From: a virus
Direction: 5' to 3' (one strand)
Virus record (IMG/VR): IMGVR_UViG_3300036719_002803
Span: 1 to 59,314 of that record
Length of the DNA: 59,314 nucleotides
The notes under the pieces are model-generated. The model was not told the DNA's origin. It saw only the letters and a program-made list of their open reading frames with translations, and made no database searches. Position numbers and translations under genes: made by a program. Of the stretch, positions 7,624 to 15,298 are shown one piece after another; within the stretch, counting starts at the first letter, position 1; each line of letters begins with the position of its first letter.

Positions 7624-8159
7624 TACAGCGTTTCCCCGCCCAAAGATCTATTGCAAGCGCATAGCTCTCCTGTTTGAAGTGCATCTAGAATACGCAATGT
7701 CTCGTCTGGGTTTCTTCCAACATCCAAATTGTTTACTGTTGCATGCTGAATAATATTGTCTGGATCAACAATAAAGGTGGCACGATAAGTTACTCCAGAA
7801 GAGTGGTGAACACCAAGGTCGGTTGCTAGTTGGTGTGCAGTATCTGCAAATGACCAAGAGTTTGTTTTCTTTAGGTCGTCATGAGCATTTCTCCATGCAA
7901 TCTTGCAGAACTCATTGTCAACTGAACCAGTCATTAAAACTGCATCTCTATCGTTAAAGTCATTAACTAAAGCGTCATACGCAACAATTTCTGTTGGGCA
8001 TACAAATGTGAAATCTTTTGGATAGAATACAATAATCTTCCATTTTCCTGGGAAAGAATCTTGATTAACTATCTCAAAAGAAGATTCATCATACGACAAA
8101 GCCCCTGGCTTAACTCCAGTAACCGCAAAGTTACCTAATCTATCTCCTACTGTTTTCAT
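7623..8159 (-). CDS. ahpC: Alkyl hydroperoxide reductase AhpC (peroxiredoxin)
   Basis: A 178-residue peroxiredoxin. FYPKDFTFVCPTE carries the peroxidatic Cys54, and the C-terminal GELCACN carries Cys167 and Cys169. The three-cysteine arrangement with a terminal CxC is that of mycobacterial AhpC (Cys61, Cys174, Cys176), unlike the single resolving Cys of enteric AhpC. It reduces H2O2, organic peroxides and peroxynitrite. RBS AAGGAG precedes the ATG. The gene starts about 30 bases after tRNA-Arg and is probably on the same transcript. Confidence 0.95.
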   Translation of the reverse strand: MKTVGDRLGNFAVTGVKPGALSYDESSFEIVNQDSFPGKWKIIVFYPKDFTFVCPTEIVAYDALVNDFNDRDAVLMTGSVDNEFCKIAWRNAHDDLKKTNSWSFADTAHQLATDLGVHHSSGVTYRATFIVDPDNIIQHATVNNLDVGRNPDETLRILDALQTGELCACNRSLGGETL

Positions 8160-8191
8160 TTTTTCTCCTTATTTATAAGCGATACTTGTTG

Positions 8192-8266
8192 TGGTACCCC
8201 TGGCTGGAATCGAACCAGCGACCAACAGATTAGAAGTCTGTTGCTCTTCCTCTGAGCTACAGAGGT
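8192..8266 (-). tRNA. tRNA-Arg (anticodon TCT)
   Basis: A complete cloverleaf folds on the minus strand: acceptor ACCTCTG/CAGGGGT with one G-U pair, D arm GCTC/GAGC, anticodon stem ACAGA/TCTGT with loop CTTCTAA, and T arm GCTGG TTCGATT CCAGC. Discriminator A and an encoded CCA follow. It reads AGA, a codon common in this AT-rich genome and likely rarer in the host. Confidence 0.95.
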
Positions 8267-8274
8267 ATAATTAA

Positions 8275-8280
8275 ATTATA
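8275..8280 (-). promoter_or_regulatory. Possible -10 before tRNA-Arg
   Basis: A TATAAT on the minus strand lies eight bases before the 5' end of tRNA-Arg. The -35 region at 17 bases (TAGAAG) is poor, and the gap is AT-rich, so it may be chance. If real, it would allow separate transcription of tRNA-Arg and ahpCD. Confidence 0.3.
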
Positions 8281-8283
8281 CTA

Positions 8284-8622
8284 TTAAAAATCAAAATCTT
8301 CAATAGCCTCTAATGGAATTATTCCCTTTTGCTTTGCTATATTATATCCTTCTTCTGTAAAGTTATATGTTACCCGAAGATTTTCATCATACTCAACCTG
8401 CATTAAATCACTATTTAATAGATCTATTAGTTCGGATTCTACATAATGCTCATGAGCTTCCCACAAATCTGGTGCAAGTAATGGAGTTACATTTTCATTT
8501 AACTCAAAAATTGCTTCTCCGTCTTTTGAGAATCCAACAATTTTAATTGCACCAATATCTAGATAATGCTGAATCTTAATCATTAGATCTTCTTCATCTT
8601 CTTCATCAAATGGTTTTGACAT
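8284..8622 (-). CDS. Small acidic protein, unknown function
   Basis: The preferred start is the ATG at 8622 (MSKPFDEEDEED), with AAAGGT upstream. A longer frame from 8643 would run into the tRNA-Met gene. The 112-residue product is strongly acidic and has an alternating helix/strand pattern ending in TEEGYNIAKQKGIIP, which resembles the wing and last helix of a winged-helix fold, but this is weak. It lies between two tRNA genes. Function unknown. Confidence 0.65.
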   Translation of the reverse strand: MSKPFDEEDEEDLMIKIQHYLDIGAIKIVGFSKDGEAIFELNENVTPLLAPDLWEAHEHYVESELIDLLNSDLMQVEYDENLRVTYNFTEEGYNIAKQKGIIPLEAIEDFDF

Positions 8623-8635
8623 TGCTACCTTTCTG

Positions 8636-8709
8636 TGCAACAAGTAGGACTTGAACCTACGATTACCGAATTATGAGTTCGGGGCTTTAACCAACTAAGC
8701 TATTGTTGC
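8636..8709 (-). tRNA. tRNA-Met or tRNA-Ile2 (anticodon CAT)
   Basis: A complete cloverleaf on the minus strand: acceptor GCAACAA/TTGTTGC (7 perfect pairs), D arm GCTT/AAGC, anticodon stem CCGAA/TTCGG with loop CTCATAA, and T arm GTAGG TTCAAGT CCTAC. Discriminator A, no encoded CCA. The first acceptor pair is G-C, so it is not an initiator tRNA. CAT can mean elongator Met or, if the C is lysidinylated, Ile for ATA; the sequence alone does not decide. Confidence 0.93.
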
Positions 8710-8717
8710 TTAGCCTA

Positions 8718-8747
8718 ATTATATTATTTAGTTACCGATTTTGTCAA
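8718..8747 (-). promoter_or_regulatory. Near-consensus promoter of the tRNA/ahpCD/halogenase operon
   Basis: Minus strand TTGACA (8742-8747), 18 bases, TATAAT (8718-8723). Both hexamers match the sigma-70/sigma-A consensus exactly. The predicted start lies one or two bases before the tRNA-Met 5' end. The -35 lies inside the last codons of the upstream small gene. Downstream genes are closely spaced down to about 4.6 kb, so this promoter can drive the whole accessory operon with host polymerase. Confidence 0.75.
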
Positions 8748-8967
8748 TAGACTGCTCTACTATTTGTTGAACATACTCTGAAAAATGTTTTCTTATGCTG
8801 CCAGGCGGTCTCTTGCCAATATCAGACCACACTCTTTTATATTCATGAATGTTGTCAAATGTTGTTGGGCATACAAGTATGCCATCATAATCCTTTAGTC
8901 TTGTTGGCAAAGGAACATGCTTGCTGCAGCACTTGCACTCTTTAGCTTTTTCTTGATATATACTCAT
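8728..8967 (-). CDS. Small zinc-binding protein, unknown function
   Basis: A 79-residue protein with CKCC near the start and a lone Cys in LVCPTT about 20 residues later, suggesting a small metal-binding knuckle. The second half is helical and basic. It overlaps the terminase stop by four bases (ATGA), so it is coupled to the large terminase. It may assist packaging, but no family was recognised. Confidence 0.65.
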   Translation of the reverse strand: MSIYQEKAKECKCCSKHVPLPTRLKDYDGILVCPTTFDNIHEYKRVWSDIGKRPPGSIRKHFSEYVQQIVEQSIDKIGN

Positions 8968-10766
8968 AGTATTTCCATTCCACTTAATGCATCAGAAAGA
9001 TCCCTAGGCATTGCTGAAGGTGCCTTAATTAAATTCGGGCTTTCTTGTGTTAAACTTTCTCTATATTGTTTTTTTACAGAAGCATAGTCATGAACCTCAA
9101 TGTCTCCAAAAGCTTCTCTTGTTAAACTAATCGCATTATATATTGAACCACAAACAGCATCGGCTAAGTCTTTAGAGCCTTTTCTTGGGTGGTCAACTTT
9201 ATCACGCATAATTCTTAACTCTAATAATTCATCTACAAGCAATGGTATATGAGGTCCATTTAATCTTTCTTCTAAAACTACCATAGCCATGTCATCGTAA
9301 TGTTTTTTTGCAACAGATAAAGTTTGAGTATTTATTCCATACTGCTTGAGCTGCTGCATCATGTCGTGAGAGTTCCATCTATCAAATGTGCATATCTTAA
9401 TATTAAATCCCCTGGATCTAAGAGACAGAATATAATCTCTTACTTCAGCAAAATCCACTGACTTGTCTGAAGTAGGTGTCCAGTACATAACAGCATCCAC
9501 CTTAACAATTGGTGCTGGCTGAGAGTAAGTATCAGTAACTTTTACACTAACAAACTTTTCAATGTGGGCCATAGATACAGCACAATGGTCATGTTTTTGA
9601 GCTAAGTCAACGTGTATGTAGTAATCTTTATCTTCTTCTGGCAAGAACCAATCTTCAAATCTTCCAAAGCCATCAACTGCTATAGATAGATCTTTAAATG
9701 CCATCTCAATCTTCTCACGAGATTTAAAGAAAGCATCAATTGCTTCTGGTGGCATACATGCAAATCTTCCCAGAGCATCTGTTACGTCTCTGTAGAATGC
9801 AATTTTAAAATCTTCTATACTTCTTGTTGGATTAACTTCCCAGGTGGGCCTACGTATTGCGTAGACTCTTGGATACTTGTAAGAAATAATTTGATCTTCA
9901 TCCCAAAATATATCAAACTCATTACCTACTGTATTTTCTGGAAGGTCTGGATCTAGTTTAAATCTATGTGATCTTGATATAACTTCTTTTTCTGAAATAA
10001 TTTCGTCATATCTTTGCTGAATATAGTCATTCTTAAAACGTGGAAATGAAAGAAGAATTACTTTGCCGTAATCTGGGAAACGAGAATCTACAGATGCCCT
10101 ATACATATCATAGATGCCACTTGCTGTTTTTGCCTGATCATGTCCGCTTGTACTGTCTAAAGCAAAACCAGAAATTTCATCAAGCACTGCGACAAGAACG
10201 TTATAGCCTTCAAAAGCTTCTCTTTCTGAGTGTCCAGAGTAAACTGTAACATTCTTATCAAACTTTATCTCTGAAGCTTTTTCAAAATACTTACCTACAA
10301 ACCAGGGTGAGTGTGTTACCCTATTCTTGAATCCTTTAAAGAATACATTGTTTGCTTGCTGGGCATTTATAGCAATATTGATAATATCAATTGAATCACC
10401 TGGTGGCTTACCATAATAGGATGCTGGATCTTTAAGGCATAGTAGAAGATAAACAATATAAGCAACAGATATGGTAGAGCAATAATCTTTTCCACTACCC
10501 TTACCTAATTGAGCTACAACTTCATTGCATGTCTGTTTATATCTTAAAGAACCTTCCTTTTCACCAAAAAGTTTAATTAGAGTTGACTCTTTATAAATCT
10601 GAGAAGATTTTTCAATTAAAGTATACTGATTTTCTGACAACTCAGGAAGACCTAAATAATTTTTGTCTGTTACAAATGTTCTTAGATCGACAGGTCTTTC
10701 TTCAAACTCTTCTCCATCAAGTATATCAATGAGGTCATCAAAATTAAATTCCACTGACTTCCTCAA
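8964..10766 (-). CDS. Terminase large subunit
   Basis: A 600-residue packaging motor. The ATPase domain has a Walker A-like GKGSGKD (88-94) and Walker B VLVAVLDEISG with Asp196-Glu197. The C-terminal RNase-H-like nuclease begins near HVDLAQKHDH (about 389-398), with later acidic residues in FDRWNS and KDLADA. It binds the small subunit at the portal, pumps DNA into the head and cuts concatemers. The small subunit is immediately upstream with a 23-base overlap. It lies 46 kb from the portal gene in this window, which is unusual for siphoviruses. Confidence 0.9.
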   Translation of the reverse strand: MRKSVEFNFDDLIDILDGEEFEERPVDLRTFVTDKNYLGLPELSENQYTLIEKSSQIYKESTLIKLFGEKEGSLRYKQTCNEVVAQLGKGSGKDYCSTISVAYIVYLLLCLKDPASYYGKPPGDSIDIINIAINAQQANNVFFKGFKNRVTHSPWFVGKYFEKASEIKFDKNVTVYSGHSEREAFEGYNVLVAVLDEISGFALDSTSGHDQAKTASGIYDMYRASVDSRFPDYGKVILLSFPRFKNDYIQQRYDEIISEKEVISRSHRFKLDPDLPENTVGNEFDIFWDEDQIISYKYPRVYAIRRPTWEVNPTRSIEDFKIAFYRDVTDALGRFACMPPEAIDAFFKSREKIEMAFKDLSIAVDGFGRFEDWFLPEEDKDYYIHVDLAQKHDHCAVSMAHIEKFVSVKVTDTYSQPAPIVKVDAVMYWTPTSDKSVDFAEVRDYILSLRSRGFNIKICTFDRWNSHDMMQQLKQYGINTQTLSVAKKHYDDMAMVVLEERLNGPHIPLLVDELLELRIMRDKVDHPRKGSKDLADAVCGSIYNAISLTREAFGDIEVHDYASVKKQYRESLTQESPNLIKAPSAMPRDLSDALSGMEIL

Positions 10767-11280
10767 TAATCTCTATCGGCTCAACAATTCCAGTAATTTG
10801 TGATAAACGTTTAGCCACTTCCATCTTACACTTAGGACATGTTGCAGTAACTTCTTTTAGAATCTTAACTAGAACTTCTTGTTTTCTTTCCGCCTCAGCT
10901 ATCTGTCCTGCCATCTCTGCGTTGTCAAGCAAACCGACTTCTTGTAACATTCCAATTCTTTTGCCCTCAATGTCAGCGATTAGCTTAAGTGCACCAGATT
11001 TAACACTAAGCTGACCTGCTTGATCAGCGTCTTCAACTGTTTTCCATGCTTCTTTTATCAGCATTGCATAGTGTTGGTCAGCTCCAGAGATAGCCTCCTT
11101 AGCACGTTCACGGGCTGATGTATCGTTGTGGACAACACTCTTCCACTCATCTATTAGCTCAATGACTTCTGCCCTCTTAAGACCAGTAAGGGTAGCAATC
11201 TGTGTAGGGCTGTTGCCCCTAAGTAGTTCTTCAACTACTTTATTCATACGATCAAAATGATCAGCTAGTTCAATTTCCAT
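10744..11280 (-). CDS. Putative terminase small subunit
   Basis: A 178-residue protein with an N-terminal helix-turn-helix (about 21-46, NSPTQIATLTGLKRAEVIEL), a long helical middle suited to oligomerisation, and a CPKCK knuckle near the C-terminus. DNA-binding HTH plus helical oligomerisation and direct overlap with the large terminase match TerS proteins, which recognise the packaging site. The zinc knuckle with a single CxxC is less usual. Identification depends mainly on position. Confidence 0.75.
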   Translation of the reverse strand: MEIELADHFDRMNKVVEELLRGNSPTQIATLTGLKRAEVIELIDEWKSVVHNDTSARERAKEAISGADQHYAMLIKEAWKTVEDADQAGQLSVKSGALKLIADIEGKRIGMLQEVGLLDNAEMAGQIAEAERKQEVLVKILKEVTATCPKCKMEVAKRLSQITGIVEPIEIIEEVSGI

Positions 11281-11297
11281 ATAAATACATTATACTT

Positions 11298-11639
11298 CTA
11301 GTCGACTGAAATAGCAAATTCCTTAGCAACTTTGAGTAATATTAAATATCCAATAAGGTCATCAATATCATTATCCCCTGGATATTCTTCTCCCTTAATT
11401 AATCTATTTAATTTATCATCAATTCTGACGTATAGCTGCTCTCTTGGACCTGCCTTGGAAAATATACGAACTGGATCTAGGGCTGAATTTCCATATGAAA
11501 TATTTTTCTTTATAAGCATATGAGCAATATCAAGGCATGTTGATAGAATTTCTTTACCAGCTTCTGTCCCTACTGTAAGCAAATAAAGGTCATCGTATTT
11601 AAATACTTTTGAATCCTCAAAAACTGGTGAAGGTGTCAT
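11298..11639 (-). CDS. Nucleotide-metabolism-like domain protein (DUF1599 type)
   Basis: A 113-residue helical protein with the pattern ISYGNSALDPVRIFSK followed by LYVRIDDKLNRL and DIDDLIGYLILL. It resembles a small phage family labelled DUF1599 or nucleotide-modification-associated, related to all-alpha NTP pyrophosphatases. The acidic residues in DDK and DIDD could bind Mg. A role in nucleotide pools is an inference. The start forms an ATGA overlap with the tiny HTH gene upstream. Confidence 0.6.
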   Translation of the reverse strand: MTPSPVFEDSKVFKYDDLYLLTVGTEAGKEILSTCLDIAHMLIKKNISYGNSALDPVRIFSKAGPREQLYVRIDDKLNRLIKGEEYPGDNDIDDLIGYLILLKVAKEFAISVD

Positions 11640-11770
11640 TTAATTAAACCCTTTTCTTTTAATGCTCTATATATGGTCATAACTGTTACGCCACATTCCT
11701 GTGCAATTTCTTCCATACTTTTCCTTTGAACAACGTATCTCCTATGTAGCCAATCTTTATTTTTATACAT
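11636..11770 (-). CDS. 44-residue helix-turn-helix protein
   Basis: A tiny reading frame fills the gap between two larger genes, begins with ATG at 11768-11770 and ends with TGA overlapping the next ATG. The product contains SMEEIAQECGVTVMTIYRAL, a clear HTH of the resolvase/Hin (HTH_7) type, then KEKGLIK. It may be a stand-alone DNA-binding regulator. It looks like the isolated DNA-binding end of a recombinase. Confidence 0.75.
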   Translation of the reverse strand: MYKNKDWLHRRYVVQRKSMEEIAQECGVTVMTIYRALKEKGLIK

Positions 11771-11772
11771 TT

Positions 11773-12363
11773 TCACAGATGATCCCATCTAAAATGTTTT
11801 CTGTAAGATTCTAAATCAATGACAGTTGGATCAACCCACCAGTCTTCTGATTCAGTTCTAGCAACAATTGAATACCCAAGTGAGTCTAGTATCTCTCTCT
11901 GAACATCTCTCATAGCAACATTACGCCAGTACATGTTTGCATCATGCTCAAATGTAATAACAGTAAACCTGTATGAATTTAATGGTACTGCTATTAGTCC
12001 ATGCAAACTTGTGTAGGCATTTCCATCTGGCCTTCCGTTTAGATTGTAACCAGCATCAATGTCTACCTGAAGATAATCTATTTGTTTAGGAAATGAGTTT
12101 TCTTCAAAGTAGGATATATAGTTGAAATCTAGAGCATCTCCCATACATGGGTTAGATCTGTTCTCATTAAACTCTGCTCTTAGTTCTTCTTTAATTTCAA
12201 AAGACACACCCTTCCAATCAAACTCATTTTCTAGCCTATTGGTATTGCTTCCATTTTTTGAATGAAATGCTCCTAGCTCAACATAGTATCCTTCTTTTTT
12301 ATTATCTAGAAGCTCTAAAACAAACTCTTCCTGTGCACTTCTATCGTTCCATACTTGTGTCAT
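11773..12363 (-). CDS. FkbM-like methyltransferase
   Basis: A 196-residue protein with GYYVELGAFHSKNGSNT (SAM-binding loop), then WKGVSFEI and IDYLQVDIDAG, the order seen in FkbM-family O-methyltransferases. The fold should be Rossmann-type. Phage members may modify sugars, nucleotides or small molecules. The substrate is not readable. It overlaps the upstream RuvC-like gene by four bases, so it sits in the replication operon and not with tail genes. Confidence 0.7.
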   Translation of the reverse strand: MTQVWNDRSAQEEFVLELLDNKKEGYYVELGAFHSKNGSNTNRLENEFDWKGVSFEIKEELRAEFNENRSNPCMGDALDFNYISYFEENSFPKQIDYLQVDIDAGYNLNGRPDGNAYTSLHGLIAVPLNSYRFTVITFEHDANMYWRNVAMRDVQREILDSLGYSIVARTESEDWWVDPTVIDLESYRKHFRWDHL

Positions 12364-12926
12364 TTATTTGTGAGAACCTCTCTAGCATAATAAGCGATGC
12401 CGAATGCATCAGCTACATCAAAATCTTCTATCGATAAACCATGCTTTTTATTAAAGTAATCTGCCGTTCTTTGCTTACGCATATTTCGTAACTGGTTTTT
12501 GTACCACGAGTCTGCGTAACCTGGATTGGCTAAACGTATTGCCGCCTTCTCTTCTTTAGTAGGGTTCTTGTTCCCAATATACGATTGCCAAGAGCTAGGA
12601 GATATAGTAATAACTGAAGCACCCGTAGACATAAGCTCAGCAATGACAACACCATAAACATATGATAATTTTATCACAGCATCTGGTGATCTGACAAGTA
12701 TAGCTCCTTCTACTGCAATGTAATCGCTTTTTAGCTCATCTAGCATCATAGCAACTCTACTTTTAGCATTATAAATCTTTTCGTATATATCATTTCCAAC
12801 TAAATTAATCTTACCCCATTTAATTGGTGTGCTACCTTCGATTAAACAAAAGGCAACAGATGATGTTGATGCATCTATTCCAAGGACTCTGCTTGCTTTT
12901 GTCCTAGATAATTTCGCCAGAGTCAC
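12360..12926 (-). CDS. RuvC-like Holliday-junction resolvase
   Basis: A 188-residue RNase-H-fold nuclease. Acidic residues Asp18 (VLGIDAST), Glu73 (YIAVEGA), Asp170 and Asp173 (FDVADAFGIAYY) form the RuvC catalytic set. It would cut recombination or replication junctions before packaging. The start is GTG at 12926, inside the upstream zinc-finger gene by 23 bases; a later start is unlikely because the first strand begins at residue 13. It lies near RecA, SSB and the Cas4-like nuclease, a coherent recombination set. Confidence 0.88.
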   Translation of the reverse strand: MTLAKLSRTKASRVLGIDASTSSVAFCLIEGSTPIKWGKINLVGNDIYEKIYNAKSRVAMMLDELKSDYIAVEGAILVRSPDAVIKLSYVYGVVIAELMSTGASVITISPSSWQSYIGNKNPTKEEKAAIRLANPGYADSWYKNQLRNMRKQRTADYFNKKHGLSIEDFDVADAFGIAYYAREVLTNK

Positions 12927-13197
12927 GTATCATCCTTAATATTTTACTCCTATCAGACTCAGAGTTATTTTTTTCACATCTAGAGCATATGTCTAAGCTG
13001 TTATACCTACTCAATCTTGAGCTGCATGACTTGCATAGTCTTTTTTGCCCAGATCTAATTGCTTTTTTCTCATAGTATTTCTCCATAATCTTTTTATTTG
13101 TTGCTATTCTGCAGCAATCATCTGAACAATATTTTTGATTATGTGTTTTTGGGGTAAACTCTTTTTCATTTGTGCAATCTGAATTAGCGCATATCAT
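12904..13197 (-). CDS. Double zinc-finger protein
   Basis: A 97-residue basic protein with two metal sites: an N-terminal one (ICANSDC, later KYCSDDCC) and a second, LCKSC with ICSRC. The first resembles the short zinc knuckles found next to phage HNH genes, but no HNH is present. It is encoded between the RuvC-like and Cas4-like nucleases and overlaps both. A nucleic-acid-binding accessory is likely; the function is unknown. Confidence 0.7.
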   Translation of the reverse strand: MICANSDCTNEKEFTPKTHNQKYCSDDCCRIATNKKIMEKYYEKKAIRSGQKRLCKSCSSRLSRYNSLDICSRCEKNNSESDRSKILRMIRDSGEII

Positions 13198-13985
13198 TAC
13201 GAAGGCACCTTAAATCTTTCTATCTGTACCGTTCCAACTGGTGTGTCTTTTGAATAACACTCTTTTTTAATTGGGCAATACGTGCAAGGCATCTTTGTTT
13301 TTGTTGCGCCCTCTGGCTTCATTGGTAGGTCACCTTCTTTAAAGTTATCCCAGACTTCCCTCATCCACAAGAATGTATCTTCGATAATCTTTTTATTCCT
13401 GTCGTTCATTGACACTGGAATAATTAGGATCTCTTGAGTATTCTTATTCTCATAAAGAAAGAATCCTTCTTTGGCATCCTTAAGTTTCATGTATGTTAAA
13501 AGCTGAAGCAAATGGTTTGGTGATGGGCTCATCTCTGCTTGCCTTGTATCCCAGACCTCTTGCTTTGCAGTTTTAATTTCTCCAATTACGGTTTCATTAT
13601 CATATTCCATAATAAGGTCAATAAAGCCGCGAATTGGTGGATACTCATTTATAATCTCTTCTTCTTCTGCAACCCATTGAGGCATAGTTTTAATTAAGTT
13701 CTGAAGTCTCTCGTGGGCCTGGGTACCCTGAGCCATGTTAGCGACTGCAACAGCATCATTATTGTCAATAAAGACTGCGCCAGAAAAAGCCATATACCAA
13801 TACCTTGGGCATGTTCCATGACCATAACCCAAAGAGCTTGGACTAAAAGACTTCTTAGTCATTTCTCCATCTTCCCTTTTAGTATTCTTATATGACTCAT
13901 CAAGCATTGATGCAAAAAGCTCTGGATCAAAGAACTTACCAGTATGCTTTTTAAACTTTAAATTTTTAACTATGTTTCTACCCAT
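13197..13985 (-). CDS. Cas4-like PD-(D/E)XK exonuclease
   Basis: A 262-residue RecB/Cas4-type nuclease. Motifs are His91 (AHERLQ), Asp123 (GFIDLIME), Glu136 and Lys138 (GEIKT), and four cysteines for a 4Fe-4S cluster: Cys59 (GTCPRYW) and Cys234/237/243 (CTYCPIKKEC). The enzyme would resect DNA ends for RecA- or annealing-based recombination. No Cas1 or CRISPR array is present, so this is the free-standing phage form, not an adaptation module. It overlaps its neighbours by one base on each side. Confidence 0.9.
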   Translation of the reverse strand: MGRNIVKNLKFKKHTGKFFDPELFASMLDESYKNTKREDGEMTKKSFSPSSLGYGHGTCPRYWYMAFSGAVFIDNNDAVAVANMAQGTQAHERLQNLIKTMPQWVAEEEEIINEYPPIRGFIDLIMEYDNETVIGEIKTAKQEVWDTRQAEMSPSPNHLLQLLTYMKLKDAKEGFFLYENKNTQEILIIPVSMNDRNKKIIEDTFLWMREVWDNFKEGDLPMKPEGATKTKMPCTYCPIKKECYSKDTPVGTVQIERFKVPS

Positions 13986-14323
13986 TACAAATTATACCTA
14001 ACGACATACTTAAGTGCATCTACAAGTTTGTCTATGGACTCCTTTGCTGAATAATATATATTTTTCTTATTATTGTTCATTGTTCCCGCTTTATCTTTTG
14101 CTATTGTTGAATAGTAAGATGCCATCATAGCAAACTTAGTTGACATAGCTTGAAGCTCAATAATAAGTTGAGGAGCTTTTGCAGCAGGTACATCTGGATT
14201 TAATAAAAGCTTTACTATAACAGCTAGTGCTCTGTCTAATTGAGCATCGTTCATATACTCATGTAGATCATTGAACTCTGTTATAGAATTAATTAACTCT
14301 AATGTATTCTTATCCTCTGTCAT
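13985..14323 (-). CDS. Helical protein of unknown function
   Basis: A 112-residue all-helical protein with no cysteines or motif I recognise. The C-terminal half is basic (NNNKKN, KESIDKLVDALKYVVRY). It sits between the SSB/membrane peptide and the Cas4-like nuclease with one-base overlap, so it is co-translated with recombination genes and may be an accessory to them. Confidence 0.6.
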   Translation of the reverse strand: MTEDKNTLELINSITEFNDLHEYMNDAQLDRALAVIVKLLLNPDVPAAKAPQLIIELQAMSTKFAMMASYYSTIAKDKAGTMNNNKKNIYYSAKESIDKLVDALKYVVRYNL

Positions 14324-14414
14324 TTTTAATCTTTTTATCCCACTTATCCATTAATAGACCGACTCCATATCCAACAACAAAGCCAAACAGGGTTCCATAA
14401 ACAAAGTATAGCAT
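14310..14414 (-). CDS. 34-residue membrane peptide
   Basis: A tiny frame begins with ATG at 14412-14414, overlapping the SSB stop (TAATG), and ends inside the next gene. It has one glycine-rich hydrophobic helix (YGTLFGFVVGYGVGLLM) followed by a basic tail (DKWDKKIKNDRG). Coupling to SSB and clean topology support a real gene. The glycine spacing suggests helix packing. Function unknown. Confidence 0.6.
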   Translation of the reverse strand: MLYFVYGTLFGFVVGYGVGLLMDKWDKKIKNDRG

Positions 14415-14806
14415 TAGAATGGAACCTCAGCATATGTCTTATATGAAGGAAAGTCGTTATTACTTGGAGACTTGTCCTTAGACAACGTGTATGCTGTTAC
14501 TGAGATTGAGTCTGCGTTAATTTCATATGAGCTTCTCTTAACGCCATCCTTATCTGTCCAGTTTTCTTCATAAATCTTTCCAACGATAATAACTTCCATG
14601 CCCTTTTTAATCACAGACTTTGATTGATCTGCAAGTGTGCGCCAAGCCTTGACTGTCCACCATGAAGTATTCTTGTCTTCCCATTCACCAGTAGAATCAT
14701 TCTTGACACGATCATTGGTTGCAACTCTGAATCTAAGGCCATTTGACCCAACAGACTCTGGTTCACTACCAACTCGTCCAACGATTGTAATAATCGGATT
14801 AGCCAT
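14414..14806 (-). CDS. ssb: Single-stranded DNA-binding protein
   Basis: A 130-residue SSB with one OB fold: IITIVGRVGSEPE, FRVATND, WWTVKAW, GMEVIIVGKI and SYEINADSI are the strands in family order. The C-terminus ends AEVPF, a variant of the DDDIPF tip that binds replication partners. It coats single strands at the phage fork. It overlaps the small PD-(D/E)XK-like gene upstream by eight bases. A second, gp32-like single-strand binder is encoded at 19810..20484. Confidence 0.92.
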   Translation of the reverse strand: MANPIITIVGRVGSEPESVGSNGLRFRVATNDRVKNDSTGEWEDKNTSWWTVKAWRTLADQSKSVIKKGMEVIIVGKIYEENWTDKDGVKRSSYEINADSISVTAYTLSKDKSPSNNDFPSYKTYAEVPF

Positions 14807-15107
14807 TTTTATTTTCCTCCCAAAATGTGATCAGCTCTTCTAGTACTGACCACTCTATGATTCCAAGACGGACCTTGGAATCCCCACCAATAATAATTTT
14901 AAGGGCTGGATGCATGTCCCTGCTAACCTTAAAAGTATCCGTACAGATTTTAGCCCATACATCTTTATTTAAATTAAATGAAGCTTTGGATTCTTTGTAG
15001 TCTACTACAAAATTTTTCCACTTAGCATCACCTTTTTGATATTCTCCACGGCCACTATTCTTTTGTGCCTTGGCGCCATCTCTTTTTACTTCTGCTCTTT
15101 CTGACAT
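14799..15107 (-). CDS. Small PD-(D/E)XK-like nuclease candidate
   Basis: A 102-residue basic protein with EYQKGDAKWKNFVVDYKESK, where Asp and Lys in VDYKES could be the DxK half of a PD-(D/E)XK site and the earlier Glu a further metal ligand. It resembles small resolvase-like phage proteins found next to RecA and SSB. The fold is short for a nuclease and the assignment is uncertain. Confidence 0.5.
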   Translation of the reverse strand: MSERAEVKRDGAKAQKNSGRGEYQKGDAKWKNFVVDYKESKASFNLNKDVWAKICTDTFKVSRDMHPALKIIIGGDSKVRLGIIEWSVLEELITFWEENKNG

Positions 15108-15298
15108 CAGTTAAGCTTGTGCTTTGTCTCATGACCAGATGGGCATTTCCAGTACATCTCTAAAGTAGCCTGGTTAAAGTTATAATATGGAGCATACAAT
15201 TCACATTTACTGCATGGTCTTTGTTGCTCTATCTTTTCAACTCTGCTATCTACAGGCTCTTCAGTCTTTGAACCAAAAAACTCATTAATGCTTGGCAT
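15107..15298 (-). CDS. Zinc-ribbon protein
   Basis: A 63-residue protein with a CSKC knuckle and a second site WKCPSGHE, making a CxxC/CxxxH ribbon. An N-terminal tail (MPSINEFFGSK) resembles short peptide motifs used to dock on replication partners, but that is only a similarity. It overlaps RecA by 14 bases upstream and is coupled to the next gene by one base. Confidence 0.65.
   Translation of the reverse strand: MPSINEFFGSKTEEPVDSRVEKIEQQRPCSKCELYAPYYNFNQATLEMYWKCPSGHETKHKLN

Noticed and set aside
10744-11280. Transcription regulator instead of small terminase
   Set aside because: It has an HTH, but it directly overlaps the large terminase and has an oligomerisation-like helical body, so small terminase is more likely.
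11636-11770. Complete resolvase or invertase
   Set aside because: Only the HTH tail type is present; no catalytic serine domain exists in either neighbour.
13197-13985. CRISPR adaptation module
   Set aside because: The Cas4-like protein has the right cysteines, but no Cas1, Cas2 or repeat array is present.
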